Origin: an uncultured Oscillibacter sp.
GTDB taxonomy: Bacteria > Bacillota > Clostridia > Oscillospirales > Oscillospiraceae
NCBI GenBank assembly: GCA_910576865.1
Contig: CAJTKE010000030.1
Span: forward strand, 1 to 16,696
Length of the DNA: 16,696 bases
Direction: 5' to 3'
A program made the position numbers and the translations under genes. How positions within the stretch are numbered: the first letter of the stretch is position 1; each line of letters starts with the position of its first letter. The notes beneath the pieces were generated by a model. It was not told the origin of the DNA. It was given only the letters and a program-made list of their open reading frames with translations, and did no database searches. Shown piece by piece: positions 13,849 through 16,696 of the stretch.

Positions 13849-16403
13849 TGGAACTGCTGTTGGATACGTTGAAGTGGAGCGCCGCCGTGGGGGCGGCGGC
13901 ACTGGTCCTGACGCTGCTGAAGCCCCTGCTGGACAGGCGGTACAGCGCCAACTGGCGCTATGGCGTGTGGCTGGCCCTGTCGGTGATGCTGCTGCTGGCC
14001 CCGATGCGGTGGGAGGCGCTGCTGCCCCGGACTCCGGTGGAGCCGCCGGTGGTGGTCGATGTGCCCCGGGTCTCTGTGGACCTCCAGCTCCGGGACGGCG
14101 TGGCCGTGACCGTACTGCCCGCCGGCGCTCCGTCCCTCCCCGCCGGGACCGGGGGAGGAGGGACCAGGGAGCCTCTGCCCCTGGAGGCCGTTCTGGGGAC
14201 CCTGTGGCTGGCGGGGGCGGGGCTGTTCCTGCTCTACCATCTGGCGGGAACCCGGCGCTTTCTCCGCCGGGCCCGGCGCTGGAGCCGCCCCGCCGGGGAG
14301 GAGGCCTCCCGGGTCTATGAGGCGGTGTGCCGGGAGATGGGGCTGGAGAAGGCTCCGCCCCTGTCCGTCAGCGCCGCCGTGGAGTCCCCCATGGCGGCGG
14401 GGCTGTTCCGACCCGGACTGCTGCTGCCGGAGGAGGAGTTCCCGCCCCGGCAGCTGGTGTTCATCCTCCGCCACGAGCTGACCCACTGCCGCCGCCGGGA
14501 CCTGTGGTACAAGCTGGTGCTGCTGCTGGCCAACGCCCTCCACTGGTTCAACCCCCTGGTGTGGCTGCTGCGCCGGGAGGCGGAGCGGGACCTGGAGCTG
14601 ACCTGTGACGGCGCGGTGATGGCGGGGGCGGACGCCCAGACCCGCCGGGCCTACAGCGAGGCCCTGCTGGCCGCCATCCGCCCCCGGCGTCAGCGGGCCG
14701 TTCTGTCCACCCACTTTTACGGCGGCCGGCGGGCCATGAAGGAGCGCTTCCGGAATATCCTGGGCAAACGGGGCCGGCGGCGGGGCGGCGTGATCCTGGC
14801 GGCGGCGCTGATCGCCACCGTGGCCGGGGCCTGCGCCTTCGGCGTGCGGACCAGCGGGGCCCTGAGCCCGGAGGAGCTGGCCCGGTGGCAGGAAAAGGTG
14901 GACGCCCCCGAGTTCCAGCCCTGGATATCCCGCATGTACACGGACCCGGCCCTCCTGCCGCCGGAGGAGCTGCGGGACGATACGGAGGTCCGGGCCCGAG
15001 TGATCTCCGGCAGCCGGGAGGGAGACATGGTCACCCTGGAGCTGGAGGGGAATTTCCCCAACGGCCTGACCCAGGGTTCCCTGATCCTGAGAGACGGACA
15101 GCCCATTTATTTCGCCCCGCCCTTCTATGTCGTGGTGGAGGGTGAGGCCCGGAAGCTGATGAACACCCGCGCCAGCCTCCACATCGCCGAGGCGGCGGAG
15201 AACGATTTCATCACCGGGGCCCTGGAGTTCCCGGAGATGTACATCACCGACCTCACCTGCCGGGAGAGTATGGCCTTCGACGGCGTGACCTACTACGTCT
15301 GGACCCTCCGGTACCGCCTGCGGCCTAACGACATGGGGAACGTCCAGCTCTCCGGCGGTATGAACGCGGAAAACGGCTGGGTGACGGAGGAGAGCTCCAT
15401 GGGCCGGCCCCTGCTGATCTTCTCCCTGGACCAGCGGGGGACCCCCGCGCTGGAGGAGCAGACCTGGGACACCTTCAACGGCGCCCGGCCCATGGGCGGC
15501 TGGACCTGGGAGGAGTACCTGTACTGCAAGACCCGCCTGGGCCTGTCGGGCCTGGAGAACGGCGTCGCGGGGGGCTGGCCCGCCTTGAACGAGGAGCTGC
15601 TGGACTCCCTCCGGAACGGCCATGATACCTGGGCCACGGACCCGGAGGACACGGCCCGCACCTACCTCCACCGGGCCTATGGCGTGGAGGATTACAAAAG
15701 CGTGGAGACCCTGCGGACGTTCCAGGCGGACGGGGCGGAGTACGGCCACGACCAGTCCGTCCTGCTCCGGTACGATCTGGGAGACGCCCGGGGCGGCGTC
15801 ACGCTGCTGCTGACCCGGGTGGCCGGGACCCCGGAGGACGGGTCTCCGGAGATTCGGTTCTGGCAGGTCAGCGGCCAGCTCTGGGAGCGGACGCCCCCGG
15901 TTCCCGTGCCGGAGCCCGACCCGGCGGAGACGCCGGACGCCGCCGTTCCCCAGCCTCCCGCCGACACGCCCACGCCCCGGCCGGACCCCCGGCCTGAGCC
16001 CGACGGCGGAACGGCGGTTCCGCCCGCTGACCCCAACATCGGCCCCACGGGCGTCATCGGCGACTTCGACGGGGACGGGAGGCCGGACCCGGACTTCCTG
16101 GGGGGATATACGAGGGTGGACGATCCGGCCCTGGGCTACCCTGTCTACCTGCCCAAGAACCCGGAGGACACCCCCTTCCTCATCGACCCGTCCACCGGCG
16201 TGCCCATCTACATCTTCGGGAGCCTTCCCACCGGCGTCACGGCGGCGCCGGAGCCGGACCCGGAGATCCGGACCTCCACCGGGACCATCGGGGACTTTGA
16301 CGGCGACGGCGTGCCGGACGAGGACCCCTCCGGCGGTTTGGCCATTCCGGACCCGGAGATCCGGACCTCCACCGGAGTGATCGGGGAGGGACTGGAGCCG
16401 TGA
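13848..16403 (+). CDS. BlaR1-like M56 membrane metalloprotease with a non-PBP outer domain
   Basis: ATG 13848 is chosen: it overlaps the repressor stop and has GGAGG 13836-13840. The 851-residue protein has membrane helices near 8-28, 35-53, 114-134 and 220-240. A zinc protease site HELTH lies at 209-213, with a third ligand probably Glu250 in RDLELTCD. A further helix (about 310-332) leads to a large outer domain. In BlaR1 the outer domain is a penicillin-binding sensor. Here no evident SxxK/SxN/KTG set is seen, so it likely senses something else. A Pro-rich stretch (about 685-730) follows, then DFDGDG motifs at 739-744 and 816-821 that resemble calcium-binding loops, and repeated PDPEIRTSTG. 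It probably cleaves, or triggers cleavage of, the repressor upstream in response to an envelope signal. Signal and regulon are unknown. Confidence 0.9.
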   Translation: MELLLDTLKWSAAVGAAALVLTLLKPLLDRRYSANWRYGVWLALSVMLLLAPMRWEALLPRTPVEPPVVVDVPRVSVDLQLRDGVAVTVLPAGAPSLPAGTGGGGTREPLPLEAVLGTLWLAGAGLFLLYHLAGTRRFLRRARRWSRPAGEEASRVYEAVCREMGLEKAPPLSVSAAVESPMAAGLFRPGLLLPEEEFPPRQLVFILRHELTHCRRRDLWYKLVLLLANALHWFNPLVWLLRREAERDLELTCDGAVMAGADAQTRRAYSEALLAAIRPRRQRAVLSTHFYGGRRAMKERFRNILGKRGRRRGGVILAAALIATVAGACAFGVRTSGALSPEELARWQEKVDAPEFQPWISRMYTDPALLPPEELRDDTEVRARVISGSREGDMVTLELEGNFPNGLTQGSLILRDGQPIYFAPPFYVVVEGEARKLMNTRASLHIAEAAENDFITGALEFPEMYITDLTCRESMAFDGVTYYVWTLRYRLRPNDMGNVQLSGGMNAENGWVTEESSMGRPLLIFSLDQRGTPALEEQTWDTFNGARPMGGWTWEEYLYCKTRLGLSGLENGVAGGWPALNEELLDSLRNGHDTWATDPEDTARTYLHRAYGVEDYKSVETLRTFQADGAEYGHDQSVLLRYDLGDARGGVTLLLTRVAGTPEDGSPEIRFWQVSGQLWERTPPVPVPEPDPAETPDAAVPQPPADTPTPRPDPRPEPDGGTAVPPADPNIGPTGVIGDFDGDGRPDPDFLGGYTRVDDPALGYPVYLPKNPEDTPFLIDPSTGVPIYIFGSLPTGVTAAPEPDPEIRTSTGTIGDFDGDGVPDEDPSGGLAIPDPEIRTSTGVIGEGLEP
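16254..16375 (+). repeat. 29-bp exact direct repeat in the 3' end of the M56 gene
   Basis: The 29-bp unit encoding PDPEIRTSTG is identical at 16254-16282 and 16347-16375, with a 93-bp (31-codon) period. The segment between encodes the second DFDGDG loop. A diverged earlier copy (GPTGVIGDFDGDG) lies at about 16042-16079. The in-frame period points to tandem duplication. Confidence 0.88.
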
Positions 16404-16438
16404 CCGGCGCGGAAAAGCCCGGCGCCTTTCCCACATGA

Positions 16439-16496
16439 AAGAACCCCGCTCATCCGGCGGCCCCGAGGAGGGCTGCCCGGCATGGGCGGGGTTCTT
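16439..16496. terminator. Bidirectional-type hairpin between convergent genes
   Basis: AAGAACCCCGC (16439-16449) pairs with GCGGGGTTCTT (16486-16496), extended inward by CAT/ATG and CCGG/CCGG. Short T-rich tails follow on both strands (TTCTT and TTCTTTC). It would end the M56 gene on the plus strand and the partial gene on the minus strand. A smaller GGCGC/GCGCC stem with a TTT tail lies at 16406-16429. Confidence 0.7.
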
Positions 16497-16543
16497 CAGA
16501 GAGAGTGTATCCGACTCAGGCGCCGCCGGAAGGGGCGGGCCCG

Positions 16544-16696
16544 TCAGCGGATCTGGTCCAGAGGCGTGGGCTCGAACAGGCTGGCGTTCATCTTCGTGCG
16601 CACCCAGATCACGGAATATAGGAAGCACTGATTAAAGCCGGTAAAAGCCAGGCAAACAGACAAAGGTAAAGGAAACGACCAATAAAGGGCCATATT
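16544..16696 (-). pseudogene. 3' end of an unidentified minus-strand gene, cut by the window edge and possibly disrupted
   Basis: The frame is open from the window end to a TGA complementary to 16544-16546, 50 residues. The last 22 codons (VIWVRTKMNASLFEPTPLDQIR) have nearly all G/C third positions, like real genes here. Codons before about 16621 are hydrophobic, AT-richer and without this bias, so the coding signal seems to stop there. It could be the genuine C-terminus of a membrane protein or the remnant of a gene interrupted near 16620. The family is not recognised. The hairpin at 16439-16496 would serve as its terminator. Confidence 0.35.

Noticed and set aside
13477..16403. Beta-lactam resistance operon
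   Set aside because: The BlaI/M56 pair is real, but no beta-lactamase or PBP gene is in the window and the sensor part does not resemble a penicillin-binding domain.
13737..16628. Long minus-strand open frame of about 963 codons opposite the M56 gene
   Set aside because: Same GC-bias artefact; the plus-strand frame carries HELTH, membrane helices and an overlapping start.
1..16696. CRISPR array, tRNA, rRNA or phage genes
   Set aside because: No regularly spaced repeat with unique spacers, no cloverleaf or rRNA-like sequence and no phage structural gene was seen.

Overview
The window reads as chromosomal DNA of a GC-rich gut Firmicute, most likely of the Oscillospiraceae (Flavonifractor/Lawsonibacter-like). 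This is inferred from strong G/C third-position bias, an RpiR regulator, a YesL-type protein, an S-layer-homology protein with Big_3 and Gly/Ser linker modules, a BlaI/M56 pair, and dispersed GC-rich palindromes. No species-level marker (rRNA, tRNA) is present.

Region 1 (1-3921, + strand) holds a ROK-family sugar kinase-like protein cut by the left edge, an N-acylglucosamine 2-epimerase (AGE), an RpiR/SIS regulator and a small YesL/DUF624 membrane protein. A near-perfect 28-bp inverted repeat separates the kinase from the epimerase. A strong hairpin with a T-run closes the group. Region 2 (3975-4631, - strand) is a lone SGNH/GDSL esterase. An AT-rich divergent intergenic region (4632-4912) follows, with a fully consensus sigma-A promoter, several short inverted repeats that could be operators, and a leader hairpin.

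Region 3 (4913-9739, + strand) is a transport and catabolism operon: a CUT1-type lipoprotein binding protein, two permeases, a YhcH/YiaL (DUF386) protein and an N-acetylneuraminate lyase/DapA-family aldolase. It contains no ATPase, so a shared MsmK-like subunit elsewhere is inferred. Regions 1 and 3 together look like a sialic-acid or ManNAc utilisation locus: import, anomer or YhcH-type processing, aldol cleavage to ManNAc and pyruvate, then epimerisation to GlcNAc by AGE and phosphorylation by a ROK kinase. That is the epimerase-before-kinase order, and no NanE-type ManNAc-6-P epimerase is visible. The substrate itself is not proven by the sequence.

Region 4 (9881-13330) encodes a 1149-residue secreted, cell-wall-anchored mosaic protein: signal peptide, beta-helix-like N-terminus, Big_3, InlB-like module, His/Cys-rich module, Gly/Ser linker and three SLH domains. 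Region 5 (13391-16403) is a BlaI/MecI-family repressor with two identical 14-bp TACA/TGTA-type operators at its own promoter, followed by a translationally coupled M56 (BlaR1-like) membrane metalloprotease. Its large outer domain does not look like a penicillin sensor and ends in Pro-rich and DxDGDG repeats.

The right end (16404-16696) holds a bidirectional-looking hairpin. On the minus strand there is the codon-biased C-terminal end of a gene that runs into an unlike, AT-richer stretch at about 16621, possibly the edge of an inserted element.
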